NCBI GenBank assembly: GCA_023144895.1
Contig: JAGLEV010000005.1
Coordinates: 1 to 43,540 of the forward strand
Length of the DNA stretch: 43,540 nucleotides
From: Thiotrichaceae bacterium
GTDB lineage: Bacteria; Pseudomonadota; Gammaproteobacteria; Thiotrichales; Thiotrichaceae
Reading direction: 5' to 3'
The translations under genes and the position numbers were made by a program. The notes beneath the pieces were generated by a model, which was not told the origin of the DNA, did not search any database, and worked only from the letters and a program-made list of their open reading frames with translations. Shown one piece after another: positions 26,106-34,607 of the stretch. Position 1 is the stretch's first letter. Every line of letters starts with the position of its first letter.

Positions 26106-26999
26106 ATGAGCACATTTTCACTAACATTACAGAACAGTTCACTAGCAAAAACAATGCCTTTTGCTTTACTTTTTCATGCGTTGATAATCTTTGGTATTGG
26201 CTTTGGTATTAAACAAACAAGCCAGCTATTTCCTAGTTCCAAACTTGATGTCACCATTGTCAATGTCCACTCAGAAGTCGCACCAGATAAAGCCGATATT
26301 ATTGCACAAGTTGACTTACTTGCCAGTGGTGATACGGCTGAGGATAATCGACCCACCAGCATGATGTCGGCAAGTAATATGAATCCTTCTGATGATATCT
26401 CTCCGTTAAAATCAGAACAATCTTCACCGAATCACCCCCCCGTTTTACAGCCATTACTATTGACAACCAAGGGAGAAACTTATAAATATATTCCCAAGGT
26501 AGAAGAAGTACCTGAACAAGAAGAGCCAACAAAGGTCTCTGAGGAAACAACGGATAAAACCTATGAGGAGGCACAACTTTCTAGCGAGCTAGCCACTGAT
26601 GAGGCTAATTATTCAAAAATGCCTAAAACACGTTTCTTAAATTCAAGTAATGCAAAAAGTGCTATTGAGGCAGCTTATATTGATTCTTGGGCTAAGAAAA
26701 TTGAACGCATTGGAACCACTAACTTCCCAAAAGAAGCGATTCGCTTAGGAAAGAGTGGAAAGCTGATTGTTAATGCTATACTAGGTAAAGATGGTAGAGT
26801 GGTTAGCTCTGAAGTACAAACTTCATCTGGGTCACGTGTTCTTGATAATGCGGCTTTGCGTATTATTAAAATAGCATCACCTTATGATGCATTACCATTA
26901 GCTGTTAAACAAAAATTCGATCGCTTGCAAATAACTCGTACCTTTATATTTAATACGGGTGTAAAAGGAAAGGGGTCGCGGGGATTGAGAACTGAATAA
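26106..26999 (+). CDS. tonB: Energy transducer TonB (TonB3-like)
   Basis: A 297-aa inner-membrane protein: short cytoplasmic N-terminus, one transmembrane helix (about residues 16-36), a Pro/Glu/Ser-rich periplasmic spacer (about 95-165) and a C-terminal TonB domain (about 190-285) with GKLIVNAILGKDGRVVSSEV and DNAALRIIKIASPY. TonB proteins pass proton-motive energy to outer-membrane receptors. The position directly before yqgE-ruvX-pyrR-pyrB matches Pseudomonas aeruginosa tonB3, which is linked to pilus assembly and twitching, so that role is plausible here. No exbB/exbD is adjacent. Confidence 0.88.
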   Translation: MSTFSLTLQNSSLAKTMPFALLFHALIIFGIGFGIKQTSQLFPSSKLDVTIVNVHSEVAPDKADIIAQVDLLASGDTAEDNRPTSMMSASNMNPSDDISPLKSEQSSPNHPPVLQPLLLTTKGETYKYIPKVEEVPEQEEPTKVSEETTDKTYEEAQLSSELATDEANYSKMPKTRFLNSSNAKSAIEAAYIDSWAKKIERIGTTNFPKEAIRLGKSGKLIVNAILGKDGRVVSSEVQTSSGSRVLDNAALRIIKIASPYDALPLAVKQKFDRLQITRTFIFNTGVKGKGSRGLRTE

Positions 27000-27003
27000 G
27001 ACC

Positions 27004-27570
27004 ATGTCAGAAAATCATTTTAAATTACAAAATCAGTTACTGATTGCTATGCCAGGTATGAGTGATCCACAATTTGAACATAATGTTATTTTAGTCGCTC
27101 GTCATACAGACCAAGGCTGTTTTGGTCTCTGTATTAATCAGCCATCAGAAACTAATTTAGGTGATTTATTTGAACATCTGAATATTGATGTGATGGATAG
27201 TAATATCAATCATAAGCAAATTCTTAAAGGTGGCCCCGTTCAGCCAGAACAGGGTTTTATCTTACATGATAGTGACCAACGCTGGGAAAATACCTTGCCA
27301 GTGTCAAATGAGCTAGCAGTGACTGCATCTAAAGACATACTCAAGGATATTGCCGATAATAAAGGTCCCAGTAACTTCCTCTTAATCCTAGGTTGTGCCA
27401 GTTGGACAGCAGGGCAAATTGAAGCAGAGATGCTCGATAATGTCTGGCTAACTTGTCCCGTTGAATCAAACATTTTATTTGAGGTGCCCTTTCATCGACG
27501 TTGGAAAGAGGCTTCTAAAACATTAGGTGTTGATGTTTCATTGATGACTGAATTTTCTGGTCACGCATAA
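27004..27570 (+). CDS. yqgE: YqgE/AlgH family protein
   Basis: A 188-aa cytosolic protein of the YqgE/AlgH family (UPF0301). Recognisable parts are NQLLIAMPGMSDPQFEHNV, CFGLCINQPSE, LKGGPVQPEQGFILH and LGCASWTAGQIEAEM. The molecular function is not established; AlgH was linked to alginate control in Pseudomonas. It starts 4 bp after tonB and ends 4 bp before ruvX, a packing that suggests one transcript. Confidence 0.95.
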   Translation: MSENHFKLQNQLLIAMPGMSDPQFEHNVILVARHTDQGCFGLCINQPSETNLGDLFEHLNIDVMDSNINHKQILKGGPVQPEQGFILHDSDQRWENTLPVSNELAVTASKDILKDIADNKGPSNFLLILGCASWTAGQIEAEMLDNVWLTCPVESNILFEVPFHRRWKEASKTLGVDVSLMTEFSGHA

Positions 27571-27574
27571 TACG

Positions 27575-27994
27575 ATGAATATTATGGCCTTTGATTTTGG
27601 TTTACAGCGAACAGGTATTGCGATTGCTTCACAAATAACAGGTATTGCAACACCACTGTGTACAGTGCAAAGCATTAACAATAAACCTGATTGGCTTAAG
27701 ATAGAAGCCTTATTACAAGAATGGAATAGTCAGCATCTTGTCGTTGGTTTACCCTTACACACTGATGGTAGCCGTAGTGAAATGACCAAGAAGGCAGAGC
27801 GTTTTGGTCGGCAACTAGAAGGACGCTTTGGCTTACCCATTAGTATGGTCAATGAGCAGCTGAGTTCACTAGAAGCTGAGCAACGTTTAATACAATCACG
27901 CCAATCAGGTCGTAAAAAAAAGATTCAAAAGACCGATATTGATCAGCTCTCAGCCGCTATTATTTTAGAAACATGGTTAATCACAAATGCATAA
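27575..27994 (+). CDS. ruvX: Putative pre-16S rRNA nuclease / Holliday junction resolvase RuvX
   Basis: A 139-aa RNase H-fold protein of the YqgF/RuvX family. MAFDFGLQRTGIAIAS carries the first catalytic Asp, VVGLPLHTDGS the strand after it, and VNEQLSSLEAE the catalytic Glu; DIDQLSAAIILETWL contains the last Asp. YqgF matures the 5' end of 16S rRNA in E. coli, and a resolvase role was also proposed. Its last 8 nt overlap the start of pyrR. Confidence 0.93.
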   Translation: MNIMAFDFGLQRTGIAIASQITGIATPLCTVQSINNKPDWLKIEALLQEWNSQHLVVGLPLHTDGSRSEMTKKAERFGRQLEGRFGLPISMVNEQLSSLEAEQRLIQSRQSGRKKKIQKTDIDQLSAAIILETWLITNA

Positions 27995-28493
27995 GACTTC
28001 CTATGATGTTCAATCCACACTGACTGAAATGGCAATTCAACTGAATCAGTATTTGGATAAAAATAATATCACTGATCCATTAGTTATCGGAATTCGTACT
28101 GCAGGTGTTTGGTTAGCTGAGCATTTGCATCAAGAGTTGGGTTTACCTGATGTTATTGGTGAATTGAATATTAATTTTTATCGTGATGATTTTAGTCGTA
28201 TTGGTTTGCACCCACAGATTACGCCATCCAACTTACCTTTCTCCATTGAAGATCGGCATATTATCTTGGTTGATGATGTTTTGTTTACAGGTAGAACAAT
28301 CCGTGCCGCCATGAATGAGCTTTATGATTTTGGACGGCCTTCTAGTATTATTCTTGCTATCTTATTTGAACGTGAAGGAAGAGAGTTACCTATCGCTGCG
28401 CAAGTCACTGGAATTAAACAAGACTTAGATGCAAATCAGTATATTTCTTTATCTGGGCCAGAAAATATGCAACTCAGAGTGGGAAATAAGTAA
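27987..28493 (+). CDS. pyrR: PyrR, bifunctional pyrimidine regulator / uracil phosphoribosyltransferase
   Basis: A 168-aa phosphoribosyltransferase fold protein. The PRPP loop reads ILVDDVLFTGRTIRAA; GIRTAGVWLAEHL and INFYRDDFSRIG also match PyrR. In Firmicutes PyrR is an mRNA-binding attenuation factor; in Pseudomonas the gene in the same pyrRBC' position regulates the operon in a different way. It overlaps ruvX by 8 nt and lies 55 bp before pyrB. I did not recognise a PyrR-binding hairpin in that space. Confidence 0.92.
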   Translation: MHKTSYDVQSTLTEMAIQLNQYLDKNNITDPLVIGIRTAGVWLAEHLHQELGLPDVIGELNINFYRDDFSRIGLHPQITPSNLPFSIEDRHIILVDDVLFTGRTIRAAMNELYDFGRPSSIILAILFEREGRELPIAAQVTGIKQDLDANQYISLSGPENMQLRVGNK

Positions 28494-28548
28494 ACAAATC
28501 AATGATGGCATGTATAATCGATAAACTGCCAAACTGGGGAAACAGTGA

Positions 28549-29562
28549 ATGGACTCCAACTTATCATCGATGATAGACCTATCACCAGGGCCATTGCCCT
28601 CAAGCTTACAACTCACTAGAGAAGGTAAGTTGCGCCACTTTCTCACCATTGAAGGCTTATCACCTTTAATGCTTGAAGAAATATTAGATCGAGCAGAACA
28701 ATTCGTTACATTACCTAATAAAAATCAGTCAAAAGCTCCTTTATTGCGTGGCAAGACTGTAATTAATCTATTCTTTGAAAACTCCACCCGCACTCGAATG
28801 ACCTTTGAGTTAGCGGCTAAACGCTTGTCTGCTGATCTTATTAATCTCGATATTAATACTTCAGCGACGAGTAAAGGTGAGAGTTTACTCGATACTATTC
28901 GTAATCTTGAAGCGATGAATGTTGATATGTTTATTGTGCGCCATCAACATAGCGGAGCTGCTCACTTTATTGCGCGTTATGCCGCACCTCATATCAGTGT
29001 ACTTAATGCGGGTGATGGTCATCACTCTCATCCAACACAAGCGATGTTGGATATGTTGACGATTCGTCAACATAAGGGGGCTTTTCCACCGCTTAAGGTA
29101 GCGATTGTTGGGGATATTTTACATTCCCGTGTTGCGCGTTCACAAATCCATGCATTAACAACATTGTGTGCTGGAGAAGTCCGAGTTATTGGTCCACGTA
29201 CCTTGATGCCTGTGGGTGTTGAAGCCATGGGCGTGAATGTTTTTCATGATTTATATGAAGGCTTAGAGGGGGTTGATGTGATTATTATGTTACGTCTGCA
29301 AAAAGAGCGTATGCAAAATGCCTTACTACCTTCTGCTCATGAATATTATAAGCGTTATGGTCTTCGCAAAGAGGCTCTTGCCTGTGCAAAACCTGATGCT
29401 ATTGTGATGCACCCAGGACCAAGTAACCGTGGTGTTGAGATTGATAGTGTGGTTGCCGATGGTTCTCAGTCTGTTATTTTACAGCAAGTGAGTAATGGTA
29501 TTGCAGTGCGGATGGCGGTTATGTCAATGGTAATGAGCGCTCAGTCAGGGAAGTTAAAATGA
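28549..29562 (+). CDS. pyrB: Aspartate carbamoyltransferase catalytic subunit
   Basis: A 337-aa enzyme that joins carbamoyl phosphate and aspartate, the first committed step of pyrimidine synthesis. [12 protein letters not shown] is the carbamoyl-phosphate site, [10 protein letters not shown] and LRLQKERM are active-site segments, and [13 protein letters not shown] ends the core. The N-terminal extension of about 20 residues is typical of the Pseudomonas-type enzyme, which assembles with a dihydroorotase-like partner. GGGGA stands 9 nt before the ATG. The stop overlaps the next gene's ATG by 4 nt, which fits stoichiometric production of the two subunits. Confidence 0.96.
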   Translation: MDSNLSSMIDLSPGPLPSSLQLTREGKLRHFLTIEGLSPLMLEEILDRAEQFVTLPNKNQSKAPLLRGKTVINLFFENSTRTRMTFELAAKRLSADLINLDINTSATSKGESLLDTIRNLEAMNVDMFIVRHQHSGAAHFIARYAAPHISVLNAGDGHHSHPTQAMLDMLTIRQHKGAFPPLKVAIVGDILHSRVARSQIHALTTLCAGEVRVIGPRTLMPVGVEAMGVNVFHDLYEGLEGVDVIIMLRLQKERMQNALLPSAHEYYKRYGLRKEALACAKPDAIVMHPGPSNRGVEIDSVVADGSQSVILQQVSNGIAVRMAVMSMVMSAQSGKLK

Positions 29563-30845
29563 AAATTGTCGTTAATAATGCTCATCTTATTGACCCTGCC
29601 AATGGAGTGGATGAGGTAACTAATCTTTATATTACGGATGATTGTATTAGTCATATTGGCACGGAGGCATTAGATCACTTTGGTGCTGATCAAGTGATTG
29701 AAGCTGAGCAACGTTTATTGATTCCTGGTTTGATTGACCTCTCTGTTTATTTGCGGGAACCCGGTCAAGAATATAAGGCAAAAATTGCGACTGAGAGCGA
29801 GGCAGCCGTGAGTGCAGGCATTACTCAGCTTTGCTGTATGCCAGAGCCTGATACGACGATTGATAGTATGCCCACGGTTGATCTTATTCATAAAATTTCC
29901 AGCCAACAGGGTAAAGCACGAATCAATGTGATTGGTGCGATGAGTAAAGAGTTGCAAGGCAAGCAGCTGACTAATATGGGTGGATTAAAACATGCAGGTT
30001 GTATTGCAGTGACTAATCAACGCCAAGCTTTTACTAGTACTTATACACTAAGAATGGCAATGGATTATGCGGCAACCTATGATTTGTTGGCTTTTTTACA
30101 CCCTATTGATAAGGAGCTAACAGGACGAGGTGTTGTTCATGAAGGGGCTATTGCTACACGTATTGGTTTGCCAGGAATTCCTGCGGCAGCGGAAACGGTT
30201 GCTCTCGCACAAATTATTCATCTTGCTGAAGAGTTAAATATCCCTGTCCATATTTGTCGTTTATCGTCGGCTAAAAGTGTTGAGAAAATTCGTGCGGCGA
30301 AGAAGCGAGGCACTCGTATTACTGCGGATGTTGCTGCTCATCAATTGTTTCTTACTGAGATGGATATTAGTGACTTTAACCCACTGTGTCATGTGCAGCC
30401 ACCGTTTCGGAGTCAGCGCGACCTTGATGCATTAAGAGCGGGAGTGGCTGATGGCACGATTGATGCTATTTGTTCGGATCATCAACCCCATGAGATTGAT
30501 GCAAAGCTTGCACCTTTCCAACAAACACAACCAGGGATTTCTGCTTTAGAAACATTACTTCCTTTGGTCATGCGTTTGAGTGAAGAAACGGCAATTCCTC
30601 TCAATCAATTAATTGCTAGTGTGACTCATAACCCTGCCAAAATTATTCGTTCACTACAGGGAGATTTACAGATTGGTAACCAAGCTGATTTTACTCTTTT
30701 TGATAAAAAGGATCATTGGCAATTAGCCATTGCAGAATTTATTAGCCAAGGCAAAAATACACCTTTTGCAGGTTGGAGCTTTAATGGTCGAACGGCAATG
30801 ACTTTTGTTGCTGGAAAGTGTGTCTTTGATCGTTCGGTTAAATAA
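29559..30845 (+). CDS. pyrX: Non-catalytic dihydroorotase-like subunit of aspartate carbamoyltransferase (PyrC')
   Basis: A 428-aa amidohydrolase-fold protein of the type I dihydroorotase group. The metal-binding HxH that should follow the Asp in PGLIDxHxH is gone: the sequence is [15 protein letters not shown], with Ser62 and Tyr64 replacing the two His. The [11 protein letters not shown] segment survives. This is the state of Pseudomonas PyrC', which is inactive but needed to assemble dodecameric ATCase with PyrB. It overlaps pyrB by 4 nt and shares one base with dgt. The working dihydroorotase must be encoded elsewhere. Confidence 0.88.
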   Translation: MKIVVNNAHLIDPANGVDEVTNLYITDDCISHIGTEALDHFGADQVIEAEQRLLIPGLIDLSVYLREPGQEYKAKIATESEAAVSAGITQLCCMPEPDTTIDSMPTVDLIHKISSQQGKARINVIGAMSKELQGKQLTNMGGLKHAGCIAVTNQRQAFTSTYTLRMAMDYAATYDLLAFLHPIDKELTGRGVVHEGAIATRIGLPGIPAAAETVALAQIIHLAEELNIPVHICRLSSAKSVEKIRAAKKRGTRITADVAAHQLFLTEMDISDFNPLCHVQPPFRSQRDLDALRAGVADGTIDAICSDHQPHEIDAKLAPFQQTQPGISALETLLPLVMRLSEETAIPLNQLIASVTHNPAKIIRSLQGDLQIGNQADFTLFDKKDHWQLAIAEFISQGKNTPFAGWSFNGRTAMTFVAGKCVFDRSVK

Positions 30846-31975
30846 TGAAATGCTATGCAGCGCATCCAGAGCTTTCAAAAGGTCGGCAATTTAATGAACC
30901 TTCACCAACTTATCGTAGTGAATTCCAGCGTGATCGGGATCGAATTATTCACTCGACTAGCTTTCGTCGATTAGAATATAAAACACAAGTCTTTGTTAAC
31001 CATGAAGGTGATCTTTATCGTACTCGCCTTACTCATTCCCTTGAAGTCGCGCAGATTGCCCGTTCGATTGCTCGTGCCCTAGGGCTTAATGAAGATCTTA
31101 CCGAAGCGATTGCCTTGGCTCATGATTTAGGGCATACACCTTTTGGACACGCAGGGCAGGATGCCTTGAATCACTGTAATAAAGCTTTAGGTGGTTTTGA
31201 GCATAATCATCAATCGCTTCGTGTGGTTGATTGGCTAGAGCATAGTTATGCTGACTTCCATGGCTTGAATCTTTGTTTTGAAACTCGTGAGGGGATTTTA
31301 AAGCACTGTCACTTAAAGCAGGCTCGTGAATTGGGTGAAGTTGGGCAACGTTTTATTGATCAAACCCATGCCTCATTAGAAGCACAGTTAACGAATATTG
31401 CTGATGAGATCGCTTATAATAACCATGATATTGATGATGGTTTACGTTCAGGATTAATCAAGATAAAGGATCTGCGTGAAGTGGCTCTATTTGAAGAGGC
31501 TTATGTCGCAGTAATAAGCCGTTATCCTACATTGGATGGCAGGCGATTAATTCATGAAATAATTCGTCGTATTATTGGACGATTGGTTGTGGATTTAACC
31601 AAGACGAGTGAATCTAATTTATTGCTTGCACAGGTTAAAAATATTGAAGAAGTGCGTCAGTATCCTCAAGAATTAATTCAATTTAGTACTGAAATGCGTA
31701 TTGCGAGCCGTGAGTTAAAGAAATTATTACGTGAAAAACTCTATTTTCATCATAAAGTTTATCGTATGAGTCATAAAGCAAATATGATTGTAACGGGCTT
31801 ATACCAAGCCTTTATGGATGATGTCAGACTCTTGCCACCAGAGCACCAGCAGTTAGTTAAAGATTATCAACAGCACTATGGTGAGCAGAATAAAAGTAGA
31901 GCCGTTGTTGATTATATTGCAGGAATGACAGATCGTTATGCACGACAAGAATATCAGCGTTTATTTGAAGTTTGA
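30845..31975 (+). CDS. dgt: dGTP triphosphohydrolase-like HD-domain protein
   Basis: A 376-aa HD-superfamily dNTPase. The metal-site residues are in THSLEVAQIAR, AHDLGHTPFGHAG, GGFEHNHQSLR and DEIAYNNHDIDDG. Such enzymes hydrolyse dNTPs to deoxynucleosides and triphosphate. The N-terminus RSEFQRDRDRIIHSTSFRRL is characteristic. The ATG shares its first base with the TAA of the pyrX-like gene, so it closes the operon. A bidirectional terminator follows 30 bp later. Confidence 0.93.
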   Translation: MKCYAAHPELSKGRQFNEPSPTYRSEFQRDRDRIIHSTSFRRLEYKTQVFVNHEGDLYRTRLTHSLEVAQIARSIARALGLNEDLTEAIALAHDLGHTPFGHAGQDALNHCNKALGGFEHNHQSLRVVDWLEHSYADFHGLNLCFETREGILKHCHLKQARELGEVGQRFIDQTHASLEAQLTNIADEIAYNNHDIDDGLRSGLIKIKDLREVALFEEAYVAVISRYPTLDGRRLIHEIIRRIIGRLVVDLTKTSESNLLLAQVKNIEEVRQYPQELIQFSTEMRIASRELKKLLREKLYFHHKVYRMSHKANMIVTGLYQAFMDDVRLLPPEHQQLVKDYQQHYGEQNKSRAVVDYIAGMTDRYARQEYQRLFEV

Positions 31976-32003
31976 ATGGTAGTAATGAATAGTCGATAGA
32001 AAT

Positions 32004-32040
32004 AAAAAAAGACTGCCGAGGCAGTCTTTCTTTGTTTCTG
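32004..32040. terminator. Bidirectional rho-independent terminator
   Basis: Arms AAAGACTGC (32008-32016) and GCAGTCTTT (32021-32029) form a stable hairpin with A-rich sequence before and T-rich after. It lies between the convergent dgt and LysM-lipoprotein genes and can serve both. Confidence 0.9.
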
Positions 32041-32070
32041 GTGTTAATAAAAACACCTAAAAATTACAAG

Positions 32071-33165
32071 CTATTTCAGTCTCAAAATCTGCCCTGGTGC
32101 AATGGTGTAATCAGGTGCTTGTAAGTTGTTAATCTTAATAATAGTCTTCCAATAAACACCCGTATTACGCATGACTTGGAATACGGTATCTTTTGGCTTA
32201 ACAGTATAAGTACTACCATTATTAGCGCTTACAGAGGAAGCCGTAGAGCCATAAGAGGCTGTTGATGTTGGCGCTGGAGCTGCTGTAGTATGCCCACCAT
32301 CATAGTAGCTCGGTGAACGACCACCAGAATAACTTGTTGCGGTATCATGTGTATGGTTTCTGCCAGCTGCAGGAAGTACATGGTTATGTGTTTTACCATT
32401 ATGAATATGTGGTGTTAGCCCTTTGCGAGAGGGAACTTTAACTGCATTGTAATTATAATAAGTTGGTGCTGGCTTAGGTGCTGGAGCTTTTGTAGTAGAG
32501 CCACTATAATCATAGTATGTTGTCGTTGTCTGTGGTGCTGGTCTTCTTGGTTGCACTACAGGTCTTCTTACAGGCTGTACTACAGGTCTTCTTACGGGCT
32601 GTACCACAGGTCTTCTCACGGGTTGTACAGGTCTTCTTACAGGTTGCGCAACGGGACGACGAACAGGCGGTCTATATGCTGCTGGTCGTGCAACGGGTCT
32701 ACGTGCTTGCTGGTTATGTGAGTGATTTGTACCTGATGCAGGTAATGCATGACAATGTCGACGACTTTGATGCATATGGCAGTTACCACTCGCTTGTACT
32801 GCTCTTCTAGGAGGGGTATAAGTTGATCTTTGTGGTTTGTAAGCGCGTGTTACACAAGGCTTACATGTTGCTGGCTTTGCTGGAGCTCTTACTGGCGCAG
32901 GTTGTCTTGGAGCGGGTCTATTAATAGGAGCTTTTGTTGTATTATAGTTATGAGAATGACTTAAGCCTGTTGCTGGTAATACATGTGTATGTGGAATACC
33001 ACTATGAGTATGCATTATACTCCCCCCCTCTGTTGTCGTAGTGGTGGTTTGAATATCTTCGTTTTCAGTATTTGAATGTTGTCCTGTCCCCCCAGTGGTA
33101 GAGCAACCTGTTAGCACGAGAACAAGTAGTGAGAATGAGATTATGTTTTTTGTTTGAATATCCAT
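32071..33165 (-). CDS. Histidine-repeat lipoprotein with C-terminal LysM domain
   Basis: A 364-aa predicted lipoprotein (lipobox LTGC, Cys21). Three copies of a unit with identical spacing, HxH-x4-HxH-x-LPA-x-G-x2-HxH, begin at His52, His130 and His253. Between copies 2 and 3 a basic Pro-rich repeat of the type PVRRPVVQ (residues about 165-209) probably forms an extended, peptidoglycan- or membrane-spanning segment. Residues about 319-363 are a LysM domain, expected to bind peptidoglycan. The His units look like metal sites, but that is inference; I do not recognise a described family with this architecture. AGGG lies 9 nt before the ATG. The 575 bp upstream (33166-33740) hold a long hairpin and no gene. 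Confidence 0.8.
   Translation of the reverse strand: MDIQTKNIISFSLLVLVLTGCSTTGGTGQHSNTENEDIQTTTTTTEGGSIMHTHSGIPHTHVLPATGLSHSHNYNTTKAPINRPAPRQPAPVRAPAKPATCKPCVTRAYKPQRSTYTPPRRAVQASGNCHMHQSRRHCHALPASGTNHSHNQQARRPVARPAAYRPPVRRPVAQPVRRPVQPVRRPVVQPVRRPVVQPVRRPVVQPRRPAPQTTTTYYDYSGSTTKAPAPKPAPTYYNYNAVKVPSRKGLTPHIHNGKTHNHVLPAAGRNHTHDTATSYSGGRSPSYYDGGHTTAAPAPTSTASYGSTASSVSANNGSTYTVKPKDTVFQVMRNTGVYWKTIIKINNLQAPDYTIAPGQILRLK
32539..32673 (-). repeat. Coding tandem repeat, PVRRPV-type
   Basis: Within the His-repeat lipoprotein, about five 21-24-bp units encode PVRRPV followed by AQ, Q or VQ. The units at the DNA level are near-identical (GTAAGAAGACCTGT type on the minus strand), so unit number could vary between strains by slippage. 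Confidence 0.8.
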
Positions 33166-33660
33166 AGAGTTAACCCTGTTAGTTTTATTTCACTAAAAAT
33201 AGACTGTATTAGTGTTGTCAGTCCGACTCATTCTCTAAAATACCTATAACCAGTTTGCCCGTTTTACGTACTGTTACATGGTGTTAATTAGATTCATCAG
33301 GTTTAAAAAGCCCTCTGATGAGAAAATGAATAGGATCAAAATTACAACTTTCGACGATAAGTGGACATTATATAATTATAAAAGGTTCAATAATGTGCAG
33401 ATAAAAGTATACGGGCTTTAAGTCCTATGAGCAAAGAATCAGTCAATTGGCTTGAAAGCCTCTTAAAAATACCTGTGCTTCTTATGGAAAGGAGGATATC
33501 AAGAGTCTTGCTATCATTATTTTCTTTAGCGACGAAGGGTGGGGAGTTAACATGATTTACTGGTAAGGCTGTATTTTTAATGCTATTTTGTGAAAATGGT
33601 ACTTTAGTCTATTGACCCGTTTAAATATCAATATAAATGAATCGATAAGTGTTAATTTAT

Positions 33661-33711
33661 CTCATTGTTTTCACTAGTAACTATATAGTTATTATTAGTG
33701 AAAACAATGAG
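33661..33711. repeat. 51-nt hairpin with 16-bp perfect arms
   Basis: CTCATTGTTTTCACTA (33661-33676) and TAGTGAAAACAATGAG (33696-33711) are exact complements. An inner TAACTAT/ATAGTTA pairing prolongs the stem after a small bulge. It lies 30 bp downstream of the kinase stop. It may end the gspC-kinase transcript, although no U-tract follows on the minus strand; a small palindromic mobile repeat is the alternative. Confidence 0.7.
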
Positions 33712-33740
33712 TCACTCATCAGCCAAATAGGTTGATGTAT

Positions 33741-34607
33741 TCAGTCTAAACGTGCCAATTCAGAAAGCACTTCATTTGCTGAAGAAAAGCGGTCATCAGG
33801 GTGTTTAGCTAATAGTTTGTTAAGAAGATTTTGATAGGATTGCAACCTATCAGGCAACGTCGGAATAGGGGCGAAGACATGTTGCTTAACAAGGTTTATA
33901 GGATCACTTGCAGTATAGGGTTTTTTGTTGGTTAATAGCTCATACAAAATGATACCTAAGCTATAAATCTCAGTCTTCACATTGCATTCACCTGATATTG
34001 CTCTTTCTGGACTGACATAGGAAGGCGTACAATAAATTCCTCCTTCATCAATTAAGCCTGTCTTTATCATCCAGTCAGATTCTATTCCATAATCAATCAG
34101 TACTAACTCATCATCACGAAACATCATATTAGAGAGTTTTAAATCACGGTGTAATAAACCCTCAGAATGCAAAGCAGCAACGGTCTTAATAATAGATTTA
34201 AACCATTGAGTACGTTGAGGTATCATTATTTTTCTATCACTAGTGTTGATTCTATTGAGTAAATTGTCATATTGAAAATACTCCATTAAAATATAAAATC
34301 GTTCGTGACTTAGCCCCGCATTGTAAATATTGACAAGCCCTTTATTTTTTATTGCCTTTACAGCACCAACAGAGTCAATAAATTCATAGACATCATCGTC
34401 ATCCATGTTTGATACTTCATAGTTAAAGCGCTTGATAACAGCATATTTATTATTTTTATGTCGCGCTCGGTAAAGCACCGCATCATCTGATTGATGGATG
34501 ACACGATCAATAGACCACCCTGGTAATGATATTGGATACTCTAATAGACTTTGTTGAAGCTCATAACCAATCACATTGGCGTAAGAGTGTGTTTGAATAT
34601 TATTCAT
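33741..34607 (-). CDS. Serine/threonine protein kinase
   Basis: A 288-aa cytosolic kinase of the eukaryotic-like (Hanks) family. Catalytic Lys59 (AVIKRF), HRDLKLSN (Asp155, Asn160), IDYG (Asp172, replacing DFG) and SPE are visible, and the fold ends at EIYSLGIILYELLTNKKPY plus a C-lobe. The glycine-rich loop is degenerate: VIHQSDDAVLYRA lacks the glycines, as in kinase domains of some bacterial kinase/phosphatase proteins. No transmembrane segment is seen. Its ATG overlaps the stop of the upstream GspC-like gene by 4 nt, so the two are produced together. Target and activity are unknown. Confidence 0.88.
   Translation of the reverse strand: MNNIQTHSYANVIGYELQQSLLEYPISLPGWSIDRVIHQSDDAVLYRARHKNNKYAVIKRFNYEVSNMDDDDVYEFIDSVGAVKAIKNKGLVNIYNAGLSHERFYILMEYFQYDNLLNRINTSDRKIMIPQRTQWFKSIIKTVAALHSEGLLHRDLKLSNMMFRDDELVLIDYGIESDWMIKTGLIDEGGIYCTPSYVSPERAISGECNVKTEIYSLGIILYELLTNKKPYTASDPINLVKQHVFAPIPTLPDRLQSYQNLLNKLLAKHPDDRFSSANEVLSELARLD

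Noticed and set aside
32539-32673. Repeat array that might be taken for CRISPR
   Set aside because: The units are in frame, encode PVRRPV repeats and have no spacers; it is a coding tandem repeat.
33427-33555. Possible 42-aa plus-strand frame starting MSKESVNWLESLL
   Set aside because: No ribosome site before the ATG and no family; an internal GGAGGAT occurs but gives only a 15-residue peptide.
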